64,000 bases of DNA. Origin: Marinobacterium_A aestuariivivens. GTDB lineage: Bacteria > Pseudomonadota > Gammaproteobacteria > Pseudomonadales > Balneatricaceae. The stretch covers positions 1,364,001 to 1,428,000 of the forward strand of contig NZ_JBHSWE010000001.1 of the NCBI RefSeq assembly GCF_042661465.1. Reading direction: 5' to 3'. The notes beneath the pieces are model-generated. The model did no database searches and was not told the DNA's origin. It saw nothing but the letters and a program-made list of their open reading frames with translations. Numbering within the stretch: position 1 is the stretch's first letter; every line of letters begins with the position of its first letter. The translations under genes and the position numbers were made by a program. This document shows positions 54,700 through 63,710 of the stretch, one piece after another.

Positions 54700-56763
54700 T
54701 CAGAGGTCCTTGCACAGACGCAGGGCGTCGTAGATCGCGGCATGGGTGTTGCGCTGCGACACGCAGTCTCCCAGGCGCCACAGGATCATGCCGTCGCCCG
54801 GCTCGCTCAGGATCGGCTGGGCCTTGGCGGCGAACAGGGTCTCGTTGTCGATCTGACCCTTGTTGCGCGATTCGCCCTTGAGCTCGTAGTACAGCTCCTC
54901 GTTCGGGCGGGTGCCGTTTTCGACCACGATCTGATCGACGACGCGCTCTTCCTTCTGACCGGTGTACTCGTTCTCCAGCACCGCCACCAGCTTGTCGCCT
55001 TCGCGGTAGACCTTCTCCAGCAACATGTCGGAGGACATGATCACCTCTTTCTCGTAGAGGCTGCGATAGTAGGTCGGGAAGGTGGTACCGCCGATACCGA
55101 CACCCGGCTTTATATCGTCGGTGACCAGCTCGACCATCGAGCCCTTGGACGACAGGTAGTCGGCCGCGGACATGCCGGAGAATTCGCAGATGGTGTCGTA
55201 GACCAGGACATTCTTGCCCGGCTCCACCTTGCCACTGAGAATATCCCAGCTGGATACCACCAGACCCTCGTCAGCGCCCCAATGCGGGTTCTGCTCCAGG
55301 AACGGACGCCCACCGGTCGCCAGGATGCAGACATCCGGCTTGAGGTCGCGAATCATGTCGGCATTGGCCTCGGTTCCCAGGCGCACATCGACGCCCAGAC
55401 GGTCCAGCTCCATTGCCAGCCAGCGGGTGATACCGGCCATCTGATCGCGCTGCGGCGCCTTGGCGGCGATAGTGATCTGACCGCCCAGCTCGTCGGCACG
55501 CTCGACCAGGGTCACGTTGTGACCGCGCTCGGCCGCGACACGGGCCGCTTCCAGTCCGCCCGGACCACCGCCGATAACGACCACCTTGCGGACCGGACCT
55601 TCAGTCTTCTCGATGATGTGCGGCAGGCCCATGTACTCGCGCGAGGTCGCGGCGTTCTGGATGCAGAGCACATCCAGGCCCATGTACTGACGGTCGATGC
55701 AGTAGTTGGCACCGACGCACTGACGGATCTGGTCGACCTGGTCCATCTTGATCTTGGCGATCAGGTGCGGATCGGCGATGTGGGCACGGGTCATGCCGAC
55801 GAAGTCGACGTAACCGGCTTCCAGGATACGCTTGGCCTGGTTCGGATCCTTGATGTTCTGGGCGTGGATCACCGGCACGCTGACCACTTCCTTGATACCG
55901 GCCGCCAGGTGCAGGAAGGGCTCCGGCGGATAGCTCATGTTCGGAATGACGTTGGCCAGGGTGTTGTGGGTGTCGCAACCGGAACCGACGACGCCGAAGT
56001 AGTCGATCAGGCCGGTGTCGTCGTAGTACTTGGCGATCTGCTTCATGTCGTCATGGTTCAGACCGTCCGGGTGGAATTCGTCACCGGTGATACGCATGCC
56101 GACCACGAAGTCAGGACCCACGGCTTCACGAACGGCCTTGGCCACTTCCAGACCGAAGCGCATGCGGTTTTCGAAGGTGCCGCCCCACTGGTCGGTACGC
56201 TTGTTGACACGCGGCGACCAGAACTGGTCGATCATGTGCTGGTGCACGGCAGACAGCTCGACACCGTCGAGGCCGCCTTCCTTCGCACGCACGGCAGCCT
56301 TGGCGAAGTCGCCGATGATACGCCAGATCTCCTCCTCTTCGATGGTCTTGCAGGTCGCGCGGTGCACCGGCTCGCGAATGCCGGACGGTGACATCAGGTT
56401 GACCCAGTTCTCGCCGTCCCAGCGAGAGCGACGACCCATGTGGGTAATCTGGATCATGATCTTGCCGCCATGCTTGTGCACGGCATCGGCCAGATTCTGG
56501 AAATGCGGAATGATACGATCGGTGGACAGGTTGACCGAGCTCCACCAGCTCTGCGGGCTGTCGATCGAGACGACGCTGGAGCCGCCGCAGATACAGAGAC
56601 CGCAGCCACCCTTGGCCTTCTCTTCGTAGTACTTGACGTAGCGATCGGTGGTCATGCCGCCGTCGGTCGCATAGACCTCGGCGTGAGCGGTGCTGACGAC
56701 ACGGTTGCGGATGGTCAGCTTGTTGATTTTCAGCGGCTGGAACAGCACATCGAACTGGGACAT
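54700..56763 (-). CDS. dgcA: Dimethylglycine demethylase DgcA (Old Yellow Enzyme type)
   Basis: 687 residues, 2,4-dienoyl-CoA-reductase-like layout. An FMN TIM barrel (residues 1-370: FQPLKINKLTIRNRVVSTAH, MIQITHMGRRS, VELSAVHQHMIDQFWSPRVN) leads to a [4Fe-4S] site (CVGANYCIDRQYM, VLCIQNAATSRE) and an FAD/NAD domain (VVVIGGGPGGLEAARVAAER, ILATGGRPF). It removes a methyl from dimethylglycine to give sarcosine. The start is ATG 56763. A short hairpin TTTCGCTT-TGAAGCGAAA after the stop separates it from dgcB by 92 nt. Position and order match PA5398. Confidence 0.94.
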   Translation of the reverse strand: MSQFDVLFQPLKINKLTIRNRVVSTAHAEVYATDGGMTTDRYVKYYEEKAKGGCGLCICGGSSVVSIDSPQSWWSSVNLSTDRIIPHFQNLADAVHKHGGKIMIQITHMGRRSRWDGENWVNLMSPSGIREPVHRATCKTIEEEEIWRIIGDFAKAAVRAKEGGLDGVELSAVHQHMIDQFWSPRVNKRTDQWGGTFENRMRFGLEVAKAVREAVGPDFVVGMRITGDEFHPDGLNHDDMKQIAKYYDDTGLIDYFGVVGSGCDTHNTLANVIPNMSYPPEPFLHLAAGIKEVVSVPVIHAQNIKDPNQAKRILEAGYVDFVGMTRAHIADPHLIAKIKMDQVDQIRQCVGANYCIDRQYMGLDVLCIQNAATSREYMGLPHIIEKTEGPVRKVVVIGGGPGGLEAARVAAERGHNVTLVERADELGGQITIAAKAPQRDQMAGITRWLAMELDRLGVDVRLGTEANADMIRDLKPDVCILATGGRPFLEQNPHWGADEGLVVSSWDILSGKVEPGKNVLVYDTICEFSGMSAADYLSSKGSMVELVTDDIKPGVGIGGTTFPTYYRSLYEKEVIMSSDMLLEKVYREGDKLVAVLENEYTGQKEERVVDQIVVENGTRPNEELYYELKGESRNKGQIDNETLFAAKAQPILSEPGDGMILWRLGDCVSQRNTHAAIYDALRLCKDL

Positions 56764-56858
56764 TGCGACACCCCGTTGACTCTTATCGGCCGCCGGGGTC
56801 TGTCGGGCCCCGGCGTTGTTATAGTGCGAGACCTGCGCGGACGGCAGGCTCAAAGGAC

Positions 56859-57395
56859 TTATTCGGTAATCGGCGATACTTCGAAGATACCGTAGTCGCA
56901 GCCTTCCTCGGCCGCGCTCTGGGTCTGTACCGCCCGGGTACGGACATCATAGCCGAGGCTCTGGGCGATCTGATCCATGGCACCGGCGAACCAGCCGGTG
57001 AACATGTAATCGACCTTGCGATTCACCTTGCCGTACTGGTATACGAAGGCGGAGTTTTCCAGACGCACACGCGCAGTGCCCTTTTCCAGGTCCAGCGCTT
57101 CGGTGATGAAGAACCCCCAGCCGCGCTGGGACAGGCGCTTCATGTAATGTTCGAACACATCGGCACCGGAGATGCCGTGCGCTTCGGCTTCCTTTTCGCA
57201 CCAATAGTAGGCGGACTTGTAGCCGGCCTTGTAGAGGATCTCGGCATAGCGCTCGGCGCCCATTTCCTCTTCGATCGCCATATGGTTGTTGACGAAGAAG
57301 TGACGCGGCACATAAAGCATCGGCAGCGCATCGGTGGTCCATACGCCGGTTTCGTCATCAACCAGGATCGGCATTTCGGGAGCGTGTACACCCAT
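56859..57395 (-). CDS. DUF5943-type protein of the dimethylglycine operon
   Basis: 178 residues starting MGVHAPEMPILVDDETGVWT after CAGGAGATTCAAACC. It has helical segments around HFFVNNHMAIEEEMGAERYA, a Cys in YYWCEKEAEAHG, and a C-terminal sheet region (TARVRLENSAFVYQYGK, YMFTGWFAGAMDQIAQSLGY) resembling V4R/heme-NO-type folds. The function is unknown. The homologue PA5397 sits between the dipeptidase and dgcA in Pseudomonas aeruginosa, exactly as here, so it probably supports the dgc pathway. Confidence 0.8.
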   Translation of the reverse strand: MGVHAPEMPILVDDETGVWTTDALPMLYVPRHFFVNNHMAIEEEMGAERYAEILYKAGYKSAYYWCEKEAEAHGISGADVFEHYMKRLSQRGWGFFITEALDLEKGTARVRLENSAFVYQYGKVNRKVDYMFTGWFAGAMDQIAQSLGYDVRTRAVQTQSAAEEGCDYGIFEVSPITE

Positions 57396-57470
57396 GGTTT
57401 GAATCTCCTGAGAATTCTTTTTCGCTAGTGGTGAAACAGGCATCGCGGTTCCACCAGGAATATGTGGTTT

Positions 57471-57568
57471 AGCTGCAAGCTGTTAGCCGCAAGCTTCAAG
57501 CTGGCAAGTGCCACTTTTCGCTTTTCGCTTTTCGCTTTTCGCTTGCAGCTTGTGGCTTGCAGCTTTCT
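57471..57568. repeat. 14-unit 7-nt periodic array after the dipeptidase gene
   Basis: Fourteen heptamers run from 57471 to 57568, four bases short of the dipeptidase stop. The units drift from AGCTGCA, AGCTGTT, AGCCGCA and AGCTTCA through ACTTTTC and three GCTTTTC to GCTTGCA, GCTTGTG and GCTTGCA. The two AGC/GCT-rich ends are partly complementary, so the transcript may also fold. Confidence 0.85.
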
Positions 57569-57572
57569 TTTC

Positions 57573-58550
57573 TTACTCGCCCCAGACTTCGCCGAGGATG
57601 CGGACCCAGTTTTCGCCCATGATCTTGCGCACGTCCTGTTCGCTGAAACCGCGCTTGAGCAGTGCCGCGGTCAGGTTCGGGAACTCGCCGACGGTACGAA
57701 TGCCTTCCGGGTTGATGATCTTGCCGAAGTTGGTCAGGCGACGGGCATAGCCCTTGTCGTGGGTCAGGTACTCGAAGAACTGCTGATCGTGGCCCTGGGT
57801 GAAATCGGTACCAATACCGACCTGATCGATGCCGGCGATATTGACGGTATATTCGATCGCCTCGACGTAGTCGTCGACGGTCGACTCGATACCTTTCTTC
57901 AGGAAGGGCGCAAACATGGTGACGCCGACGAAGCCGCCGTGATCGGCAATGAACTTCAGCTCTTCGTCGGACTTGTTGCGCGGATGCTCCTTCAGACCGG
58001 ACGGCAGGCAGTGCGAGTAGCAGACCGGCTTCTTGGACTCAAGAATCACCTCTTCGGAGGTCTTGGAGCCGACGTGGGACAGGTCGCACATGACGCCTAC
58101 ACGGTTCATTTCGGCGACGATCTCGCGCCCGAAACCGGACAGGCCGCCGTCACGCTCGTAGCAGCCGGTACCGACCAGGTTTTGGGTGTTGTAGCACATC
58201 TGAACGATACCGACGCCGAGCTTCTTGAAGATCTCGACATAACCGATCTGATCTTCGTAGGCGTGGGCATTCTGGAAGCCCAGAATGATACCGGTCTTGC
58301 CCTCTTCCTTGGCACGGCTGATATCGCGAACGCTATGCACAGGACGGACCAGGTCACTGTTGGCTTCCATCAACTGGTTCGCTTCAACGATGTTGTTGAT
58401 GGTGTTCTGAAAGCCTTCCCAGACCGAAACGGTGCAGTTGGCGGCGGTAAGGCCGCCCTTTTTCATGTCTTCGAACAGTTCGCGGTTCCATTTCGCGATG
58501 ATCAGACCATCGATAACGATGGCATCCTGGTGCAGTTCAGCAGCGTTCAT
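57573..58550 (-). CDS. Membrane-type (renal) dipeptidase, M19 family
   Basis: 325 residues with the M19 zinc-site pattern: DAIVIDGLIIAKW at the start (HxD replaced by DGL), RVGVMCDLSHVGSKTSEE, VCYSHCLPSGLKEHPRNKSD and IAGIDQVGIGTDFTQG. The normal first zinc motif HxD appears as DGLII here, so catalysis of peptide hydrolysis may be altered. The homologue PA5396 begins the same operon in Pseudomonas aeruginosa. GGGGGAGACAG precedes the ATG. It is the first gene of the dgc transcript; its part in dimethylglycine use is not established. Confidence 0.85.
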   Translation of the reverse strand: MNAAELHQDAIVIDGLIIAKWNRELFEDMKKGGLTAANCTVSVWEGFQNTINNIVEANQLMEANSDLVRPVHSVRDISRAKEEGKTGIILGFQNAHAYEDQIGYVEIFKKLGVGIVQMCYNTQNLVGTGCYERDGGLSGFGREIVAEMNRVGVMCDLSHVGSKTSEEVILESKKPVCYSHCLPSGLKEHPRNKSDEELKFIADHGGFVGVTMFAPFLKKGIESTVDDYVEAIEYTVNIAGIDQVGIGTDFTQGHDQQFFEYLTHDKGYARRLTNFGKIINPEGIRTVGEFPNLTAALLKRGFSEQDVRKIMGENWVRILGEVWGE

Positions 58551-59053
58551 CTGTCTCCCCCAATATTCGATTACCGGCCAGCATTGCGGACCGGAAGCTT
58601 GCCGTCGCCAGCCCTGACATAAACATAGCAGCCAGGGGTGGTAGCAATGAGGCCAGTCTATTCTTTCGCCGCCGCGGGTATGGCACTAAAAACGACCACC
58701 TGATTGTCAAAAGCGTCAGACCTTCGATATTTCTGAAAACACCAGAAATGACGGGGCCTGCAGCGACTTTTACCGTATCCGGAAAGACGAAACCGGCGCC
58801 CCGGGGCTGTTCTGAAAACGACAAGCCCCGGCACGGGGCCGGGGCTTGTCCAAAAAGGTGACAGGTGACGCACACGCCGACGCATCCTGCATCAAGCGGC
58901 AGAATGGTTGAAGTATCCATTGCAGTTTTCGTTCGGAGTGGCGCCAGGTTTCGCCTTACGCTTTTTGCAGGCTGGGTGAAGTGGCGAAGTCACGAAACCC
59001 AACACCATAAGCATCTGCGCCAACCGTAGCCCATCGTTCTGCAAAAGGATCGA
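58551..59053. other. Intergenic region between gbdR and the dgc operon
   Basis: No gene. It holds the dgc promoter, presumably with GbdR sites near 58620-58760. It also holds two AGGTGAC heptamers (58855-58868) and a partial GTAGG-family repeat (58969-59053, with CTGGGTGAAGTGGCGAAG and CGAAACCCAACACC) like those at 11138 and 31016. Confidence 0.55.
58815..58850 (-). terminator. Probable terminator of gbdR
   Basis: A long GC-rich stem, GACAAGCCCCGG facing CCGGGGCTTGTC, is followed on the minus strand by GTTTTC. It lies 250 nt past the gbdR stop, beyond the repeat sequences. Confidence 0.7.
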
Positions 59054-59095
59054 GATGACGGGTTACGCGTGACGCGTCACCCGTCACGCGCCACC
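59054..59095. repeat. 7-nt periodic array after gbdR
   Basis: Six heptamers (GATGACG, GGTTACG, CGTGACG, CGTCACC, CGTCACG, CGCCACC) end 6 nt before the gbdR stop codon. Confidence 0.7.
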
Positions 59096-59101
59096 TCTTG
59101 C

Positions 59102-60241
59102 TTATTGCAGCGTAACAGATCCGTAGCTCGGCTCGGACTGGGCTTCGGTGAGGGCCGCCATGGCGGTGGTAGAGGGCAGCATGCCGGACATCCGGCCATA
59201 GAGACCCGACAGCGGTGTGGCGCCGGCTCCGAGCAATACATCCCCCGGGCGCTGTGAACGCATACCCATGCGCTCCTCGCGCGGCGGGATGCCGATATGT
59301 TCGCGATAGCACTTGCTGAAATGCGGCGTCGAAACGAAGCCGCAGGCCGAGGCCACCTCGATGATCGACATCGAGGTCTGCTTGAGAAGCTGGCGGGCAC
59401 GGGTAAGACGCAGCTTCAGGTAGTAGCGCGACGGCGAGCACTGCAGGTACTTCTGAAACAGACGCTCGAGCTGACGCCGCGACAGGCCTACATAACTGGC
59501 CAGCTCGTCGAGCTCGATCGCCTCTTCGAGATTGGCCTCCATCAACGCGACCACCTCGACCAGTTTCGGCTGGGTGGTACCCAGAACATGCCGCAGCGGG
59601 ATACGCTGGTGATCGGTCTCGTTGCGGATACGGTCGCAGATGAACATCTCGGAGATAGCGGCCGAGAGCTGGTAACCATGCTCCTGCTTGATCATGTTCA
59701 GCATCATGTCCAGCGGCACGGTGCCTCCACTGCTGGTGATGCGGTCGCGATCGACCGAGAACAGCCGATTGGTGCAGTTGACCTTCGGAAACGCCTCCTG
59801 CAGGGACGCAACACACTCCCAGTGCGCGCTGCAGTCGTAGCCATTGAGGAGGCCCGCTTCGGCCAGCGCATAGGCACCGGTACAGATGCCGCCAAGCTTG
59901 CGGCCCTTGCGGCCCATCGCCTGCAACCAGGACAACTCGCGCTTGCTGTAGCTGCGGGTGATGTTGACGCCACCGGCGACGACCACGGTATCGAGCTCGA
60001 ACGGATCGGTCATGGCGCCGTCCGGGGTGATCTGGATACCGTCACTGGCACGCACGGGCTCGCCGTCTTCGGTCAGGGTATACCAGTTGTAAAGCTCCTT
60101 GCCGCTGAGCTGATTGGCCATGCGCAGCGGTTCGATCGCCGATGCCAGCGAAATCATCGTAAAGTTCTTCAGCAACAGAAAACCGATGTTGCGGCTTTTC
60201 GGTTCAACAGAGGTGCGGAAACCAGGGAGGGAATCGTTCAT
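59102..60241 (-). CDS. gbdR: GbdR, AraC-family activator of betaine catabolism
   Basis: 379 residues. The N-terminal DJ-1/GATase1-like ligand domain (NIGFLLLKNFTMISLASAIE, VVVAGGVNITRSYS, LGGICTGAYALAEAGLLNGY) is followed by a C-terminal AraC domain with two helix-turn-helix units (IELDELASYVGLSRRQLERL, MSIIEVASACGFVSTPHFSK). In Pseudomonas GbdR senses glycine betaine and dimethylglycine and activates gbcA, gbcB, dgcAB and related genes. AAGGAGCTGACA precedes the ATG at 60241. Its location between the dgc operon and sdaB/fdhA fits that regulon. The 45-residue C-terminal tail after the AraC domain is Ser/Thr/Gly-rich and not recognised. Confidence 0.92.
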   Translation of the reverse strand: MNDSLPGFRTSVEPKSRNIGFLLLKNFTMISLASAIEPLRMANQLSGKELYNWYTLTEDGEPVRASDGIQITPDGAMTDPFELDTVVVAGGVNITRSYSKRELSWLQAMGRKGRKLGGICTGAYALAEAGLLNGYDCSAHWECVASLQEAFPKVNCTNRLFSVDRDRITSSGGTVPLDMMLNMIKQEHGYQLSAAISEMFICDRIRNETDHQRIPLRHVLGTTQPKLVEVVALMEANLEEAIELDELASYVGLSRRQLERLFQKYLQCSPSRYYLKLRLTRARQLLKQTSMSIIEVASACGFVSTPHFSKCYREHIGIPPREERMGMRSQRPGDVLLGAGATPLSGLYGRMSGMLPSTTAMAALTEAQSEPSYGSVTLQ

Positions 60242-60646
60242 TGTCAGCTCCTTCAACAATCGGGTGATTGCTGAATATCGGACAGCAATTAGCATGCCGA
60301 TATCATTCTTATAGTAATCAGTCAGGTGCTTTCGGCCACCGGGCGTCGCCAGTCAGTACCTGTTGCCGAACGCGGGAGTCGTGCGCCCCCTCTGCTCAAG
60401 CCCTACCCCACGCCGCCGACGGCTCGATTCGGCAACTGATCACATCCTGTCTCGGGGATGCGCTGACTTTAATCATTTTTTGCGCACATGGAAGCCATTC
60501 ATATCACCAATACAGCAAATGATTGTTGCAGCCGAGCAAGAACAAGCAAAATCTGTTATTTTTTAGAGGCTTGCCTGAATTATCACGATCCGAGGCGTGC
60601 ACCTTAATGACGACGCACGCACCTTGAGAGAGCACTGGCCGAACCT
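60242..60646. other. Divergent gbdR/LysR promoter region
   Basis: No gene in 405 bases. The stretch contains AT-rich sequence near 60465-60570 suited to the LysR promoter, and ATATCATTCTTATAGTAATC near 60299 upstream of gbdR. I see no repeat. Confidence 0.5.
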
Positions 60647-61537
60647 ATGCACCGCTGGGAAAGTATCGAAGCCTTTATCGAAGTCGCACGCCTGGGCAGC
60701 CTGTCAGCCGCGGCGACTCAGCTGCGGGTGTCCAGCTCCCACATCAGCCGACTGCTCAGCCATCTGGAACAGCGACTCAACACCCAGCTGCTGGTACGCA
60801 CCACCCGCCGCGTGACCCTGACAGAATCCGGCCAGTGGTTCTACGAACAGTGCCAACACCTGGCCGACGGCTTCAGTCATGCCGAGCAGCAGATCACCAG
60901 CTTCAGCAACGAACCCCACGGCCTGCTGAGGGTCAGTTGCGGCTCCACCTTCGGCGAGCGCTACATAGGCCCGATGCTGACCCGCTTCGTGCAGCAGCAT
61001 CCGCGCCTGAGCCTGGACCTGAACCTCACCAACCGCTCCGTGGACCTGGTCAACGAGGGCTACGATCTGGCCATTCGCCTCGGCACGCTGAAGGACTCGA
61101 GCCTGGTGGCCCGCCGCCTCAGCGACCGTCGCGAATATTTCGTCGCCACCCAGGGCTATCTGGCGGTGCACGGCGAACCGAAAACCCCTCAGGAACTGCA
61201 GGAACACAACTGTCTCAAGGGCTCGTCGCCACTCTGGGGCTTCTGTATCGACGGACAGCGCAAGGATATAAGGGTACAGGGCGACTGGCGCGCCAATTCC
61301 GGGGTGCTGGTGCTGCACGCGGCACTGCAGGGGCGCGGTATCGCCTGCCTGCCGGACTATATCGTCGAGCCCCATATCGAGTCGGGCACGCTGATCAGCC
61401 TGATGGAAGAGTTCCGCTGCCACGACGCCGCTGTCTGGGCCATCTATCCGAAGAGCCGGCACCTGTCACCGAAAGTACGTCAGTGCATCGACTTTCTGGT
61501 CGAGACGTTCGAGGACCCGGACTGGCGGAAGTACTGA
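60647..61537 (+). CDS. LysR-family transcriptional regulator
   Basis: 296 residues. N-terminal winged helix-turn-helix (WESIEAFIEVARLGSLSAAA, LRVSSSHISRLLSHLEQRLN) and a C-terminal effector domain (PHGLLRVSCGSTFGERYIGP, LVNEGYDLAIRLGTLKDSSL, GVLVLHAALQGRGIACLPDY). It belongs to the large LysR group whose targets are usually adjacent. Here it is divergent from gbdR and convergent with sdaB, so a role in betaine or serine use is possible but not shown. No strong ribosome site precedes the ATG at 60647. Confidence 0.9.
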   Translation: MHRWESIEAFIEVARLGSLSAAATQLRVSSSHISRLLSHLEQRLNTQLLVRTTRRVTLTESGQWFYEQCQHLADGFSHAEQQITSFSNEPHGLLRVSCGSTFGERYIGPMLTRFVQQHPRLSLDLNLTNRSVDLVNEGYDLAIRLGTLKDSSLVARRLSDRREYFVATQGYLAVHGEPKTPQELQEHNCLKGSSPLWGFCIDGQRKDIRVQGDWRANSGVLVLHAALQGRGIACLPDYIVEPHIESGTLISLMEEFRCHDAAVWAIYPKSRHLSPKVRQCIDFLVETFEDPDWRKY

Positions 61538-61579
61538 AGAGAAAGCTGCAAGCTTGAAGCGGCAAGCCGCGCAGCGAGG
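61538..61579. repeat. 7-nt periodic array directly after the LysR stop
   Basis: Heptamers AGAGAAA, GCTGCAA, GCTTGAA, GCGGCAA, GCCGCGC and AGCGAGG follow the stop codon without a gap; the middle four share GCnnnAA-like form. Confidence 0.65.
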
Positions 61580-61589
61580 GCACTGACGG

Positions 61590-61872
61590 AGGGTGGGTGG
61601 AGCGATGCATCCGCATCTACTCAAGACTACCTCTGCGGCCAGGGCATCGCGTAACCCGCAATATCGATCGTATTACAGATCGATTGATCTCGGTTGGCAG
61701 TGCGCGATCCCGAAACTTCGGGTGCAGGGCCATAGCCCTCAGTAAAAGCGGCCCCCGCTGCCGCCGGACACCAAGGCGCCTGCGGCGCCTATGACGGGTT
61801 ACGCGGCGCCCGAACCCGGAGCGCCAGGCGACTTGATCTATCGCCATTGCGCCGCTAACCCATCCTACGCCC
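61590..61872. repeat. Two adjoining dispersed repeats between LysR and sdaB
   Basis: Bases 61590-61720 are an inverted relative of the element at 11138 and 31016 (shared CGATCGTATTACAGATCGATTG and GGGCATCGCGTAACCC). Bases 61764-61872 match 14499-14623 (GGCGCCTATGACGGGTTACG, TTGCGCCGCTAACCCATCC). No gene. The sdaB stop lies 47 nt beyond. Confidence 0.65.
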
Positions 61873-61918
61873 GCCCCACCTTAGAAGGCGGATTCGAGCA
61901 ACGCACGTCACCGAGAAA

Positions 61919-63294
61919 TCAACACTCGATGGCATTCACGGCAAGACCGCCGCGGGAGGTTTCCTTGTACTTGTCCTGCATGTCGAGACCGGTGTCACGC
62001 ATGGTCTTGATGACCTTGTCGAGGGAGATGAAGTGCTCGCCATCGCCGCGCAGGGCCATCTGGGTGGCATTGATCGCCTTCATCGCCGCAATGGCATTGC
62101 GCTCGATACAGGGCACCTGAACCAGGCCGCCGACCGGGTCGCAGGTCAGACCCAGGTTGTGCTCGAGGCCGATCTCGGCCGCGTTCTCGACCTGCTCCGG
62201 GGTACCGCCGAGGATTTCAGTCAGTCCTGCCGCCGCCATGGCGCAGGCCGAACCCACCTCGCCCTGACAGCCGACTTCTGCACCGGAAATCGACGCGTTC
62301 TTCTTGCACAGCGCACCGACTGCCGCCGCTGCCAGCATGAAGTCGACGACATCCTCGTCGCTCGCCGCCTCCTTGAAGCGCATGTAGTACATCAGCACAG
62401 CCGGAATGATGCCTGCGGCACCGTTGGTCGGCGCCGTCACCATACGCCCACCGGCAGCATTTTCCTCGTTCACTGCCAGAGCATAGAGATTGACCCAGTC
62501 CATCGCACTCAGGGTCGAGCTGATGACGTTCTGGGCACTGGCCTGGGTCAGTGAACGATGCAGACTGGCGGCACGACGACGCACTTTGAGCCCTCCGGGC
62601 AGAATGCCCTCGCGGCTCAGCCCCTTGTCGATACAGTCCTGCATCGCCTGCCAGATCGCCTTGAGACCGTCACGCACCTCCTGTTCGGAGCGCCAGACCT
62701 TCTCGTTTTCCATCATCAGCTCGCTGATGCGCAGGTTGTGAGTCTTGCACAGACGGAGCAGCTCCGCGGCGCTGTTGAAATCGTAGGGCAGCTCGACCTG
62801 GGGCACCAGGGAGGCGTCGGCGACCGCCTCGGCCTCGTCGACGACGAAGCCGCCACCGATGGAGTAGTAGGTATTGCTGAACAGCAGCTGCTCGTCACTG
62901 TAGGCGCTCAGGCGCATCGCATTGGGATGGTACGGCAGACACTCTTCGAGCAGCTGCATGTCACGGGCCCAGACGAAGGGGACATCCTGGATCCCAGCAG
63001 CTTGAGGACACCCGTATCTTTCAGCTCGGCCACGGCCGGATCGATCACGTCGGGATCGATGGTGTCGGGACGCATCCCCATCAGCCCCACGATCACGGCC
63101 TTGTCGGTACCGTGACCGACACCGGTTGCACTCAGGGATCCGAACAGTTCGACCCGCATACCGGAAACGTCGGACAGCAGCGCCAGTTTGTCCAGCTGGG
63201 CACCGAAATCGGCCGCTGCACGCATCGGCCCCACGGTATGGGAGCTCGACGGCCCCACGCCAACCTTGAACAGATCAAAAACACTGATGCCCAT
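61919..63294 (-). CDS. sdaB: L-serine ammonia-lyase (iron-sulfur type)
   Basis: About 458 residues, single-chain type. The N-terminal domain has FKVGVGPSSSHTVGPMRAA, and the catalytic domain has the [4Fe-4S] cysteines in GAEVGCQGEVGSACAMAAAG, LTCDPVGGLVQVPCIERN. The chain ends LAVNAIEC; in structurally studied relatives the terminal Cys enters the active site as a cluster ligand. It deaminates serine to pyruvate. A break near 62992 is repaired by one G (KLLGIQDVPFVWARDMQ). GGAGGTGTT precedes the ATG at 63294. In Pseudomonas the equivalent gene sits beside gbdR and removes serine formed from betaine-derived glycine; sdaA would be an equally valid name. Confidence 0.92.
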
Positions 63295-63710
63295 AACACC
63301 TCCAGCATAGAAACAGGGAAGCGATGCTTTCTGCGCAGCGCCTTATTATTGTGTCCGATGAAACAGATGGTGATGCCGCCATATTCGGCTCCCGTATCCG
63401 CACGCCCGCTCAGGTCACCGGACGACATCACCTGGGGCCGATTATCCGGTCTTCCCCGCAGACCGACTTGTCGGACTGCGACCTGTCCGTAGCTGGAATC
63501 GCACTTCCTGCGTGCGCAGCCAGACGCGATGTCTTAAATAGATATGCGGGCGACTCATACAGACAGGTCATCAGGACGCCGAAAAACTACTGTAGGCTGG
63601 TGGGCTCGCGAGCAGGCCGCAGGATTGCCGTAAATCAGGCCGCTTTCGCACCAACAACAACGCGCAAACCCCAACATCAGAACACAATAACCAGAAGGAG
63701 AGCTGGCGCC
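63295..63710. promoter_or_regulatory. Divergent sdaB/fdhA promoter region
   Basis: No gene in 416 bases. Both flanking genes belong to the expected GbdR regulon, so shared GbdR sites are likely here; inverted sequence such as CGACTTGTCG (63469) is a candidate, but I cannot confirm it. Confidence 0.45.
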
